Of a DNA stretch of 13,389 bases, positions 13,019 to 13,389 are shown piece after piece. The notes beneath the pieces were generated by a model. It saw nothing but the letters and a program-made list of their open reading frames with translations, was not told the origin of the DNA and searched no databases. How positions within the stretch are numbered: the stretch's first letter is position 1; each line of letters starts with the position of its first letter. The stretch is from Flintibacter faecis (GTDB lineage Bacteria > Bacillota > Clostridia > Oscillospirales > Oscillospiraceae): assembly GCF_014287875.1 (NCBI RefSeq), contig NZ_JACOPN010000016.1, positions 1 through 13,389 of the forward strand. The letters are read 5' to 3'. The translations under genes and the position numbers were made by a program.

Positions 13019-13389
13019 ATGAGAAAAAACGAGAAAATCACTGCTCTGTACGAACGACTGAGCCGTGATGACTTTGGCAAAGATGATGACCAGCAGCGTG
13101 AGAGCAACTCCATTTCCAATCAAAAAGCAATGTTGGAGGACTTCGCCGCACGGCAGGGCTTTACAAACATTGTCCATTTCACGGACGATGGCATTAGTGG
13201 TACTTGTTTTGACCGTCCCGGATTTTTGGCAATGATGAAAGAAGTGGAAGCCGGGAATGTGGAGTACCTTTGTATCAAGGACATGAGCCGCATGGGTCGT
13301 GACTATCTGAAAGTCGGTCAGATTATGGAAATCCTGCGTCAGCGTGGCGTTCGCCTTATCGCCATCAATGACGGCGTGGACAGTGCCAG
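13019..13389 (+). CDS. large serine recombinase, N-terminal part (runs off window)
   Basis: 124 codons are visible from ATG 13019. The N-terminal resolvase/invertase catalytic domain is clear: ITALYERLSRDD with the likely nucleophile Ser15, SNQKAMLEDFA, FTDDGISGTCFDRPGF, KDMSRMGRDYLKVGQ with active-site arginines, and RLIAINDGVDS. This matches the TnpX/TndX type found across Clostridia, which is normally about 500-700 residues, so most of the DNA-binding part lies beyond the window. It should catalyse excision and integration of the inserted element. The SD is weak. The reading frame is open upstream without a stop through the inverted repeat into virD4, so a VirD4-recombinase fusion protein is possible. 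Confidence 0.92.
   Translation, partial: MRKNEKITALYERLSRDDFGKDDDQQRESNSISNQKAMLEDFAARQGFTNIVHFTDDGISGTCFDRPGFLAMMKEVEAGNVEYLCIKDMSRMGRDYLKVGQIMEILRQRGVRLIAINDGVDSA

Larger units (their letters stand above)
6363..13389 (+). mobile_element. integrative conjugative element, Clostridia CTn/Tn1549-like, left portion
   Basis: Gene content parB, DUF4406-like, C5 methyltransferase, ardA, an ICE hypothetical, pcfB and virD4, all on one strand, is a recognisable conjugative-element backbone. The left edge is inferred from the truncated glycosyltransferase and the composition shift, and lies between about 6363 and 6402. No integrase, relaxase or VirB4 is in the window, so the right end is unseen. The element is interrupted at about 12931 by a second element. 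I could not identify terminal repeats or a target duplication. Confidence 0.75.
12932..13389 (+). mobile_element. left end of a second element inserted in virD4
   Basis: virD4 homology ends at 12931 and is replaced by a short leader, an inverted repeat and a large serine recombinase gene reading inward. Elements of the Tn4451/TnpX type carry the recombinase gene at one end in this way. The far end lies outside the window. Confidence 0.75.

Noticed and set aside
1..13389. tRNA, rRNA or riboswitch genes
   Set aside because: No cloverleaf, T-loop consensus or known aptamer core was seen on either strand by eye.

Overview
The window reads as a stretch of a Clostridia-type (Firmicutes) gut bacterial chromosome. 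It holds a cell-surface glycan locus that has been cut by an integrative conjugative element (ICE), and that ICE has in turn been entered by a second, serine-recombinase element. The assignment rests on Shine-Dalgarno (SD) style, TTG starts, and a gene set typical of Clostridia ICEs (ParB, ArdA, PcfB, VirD4). The left third is visibly AT-richer than the GC-rich right half, and the composition shifts at about 6.36-6.40 kb.

Left block (294-6362, all minus strand, read leftward). In transcription order it holds: a decapitated GT2 glycosyltransferase / coiled coil / SAM-methyltransferase protein; a Wzm/TagG-like ABC permease; a Wzt/TagH-like ABC ATPase fused through a membrane-anchored ectodomain to an acyltransferase-3 domain; the C-terminal membrane half of a GtrB-like glycosyltransferase with no catalytic domain; and a GtrA-like membrane protein. 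Spacing is 13-14 nt or genes overlap, so this is one operon, ending at a strong bidirectional terminator (184-236). The plausible joint task is capping, exporting and decorating a surface polysaccharide. A 76-bp near-identical direct repeat lies inside the ATPase ectodomain and again at the head of the GtrB remnant, so it flanks the acyltransferase cassette.

Boundary (6363-6528). The glycosyltransferase loses its N-terminus here. Two intrinsic terminators follow, then parB begins with a strong SD. No parA or repA precedes parB.

Right block (6529-12931, plus strand): parB, a 309-nt non-coding stretch packed with inverted repeats, a DUF4406-like gene, a C5 DNA methyltransferase containing a 170-codon out-of-frame ORF, ardA, an unnamed ICE gene, pcfB and the 5' part of virD4. 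ParB points to element maintenance, the methyltransferase and ArdA to escape from host restriction, and PcfB/VirD4 to DNA delivery to the mating channel. A hairpin family of constant shape sits immediately after three of these genes, with a fourth copy inside parB.

Far right (12932-13389). virD4 breaks off after its Walker A region and the same reading frame runs without a stop into a large serine recombinase that leaves the window. A 22-bp imperfect inverted repeat with a 16-nt spacer starts exactly at the break. The most unusual things are this in-frame virD4-recombinase junction, the large inverted-repeat structure after parB, the dual-coding stretch in the methyltransferase, and the repeat-flanked acyltransferase cassette.
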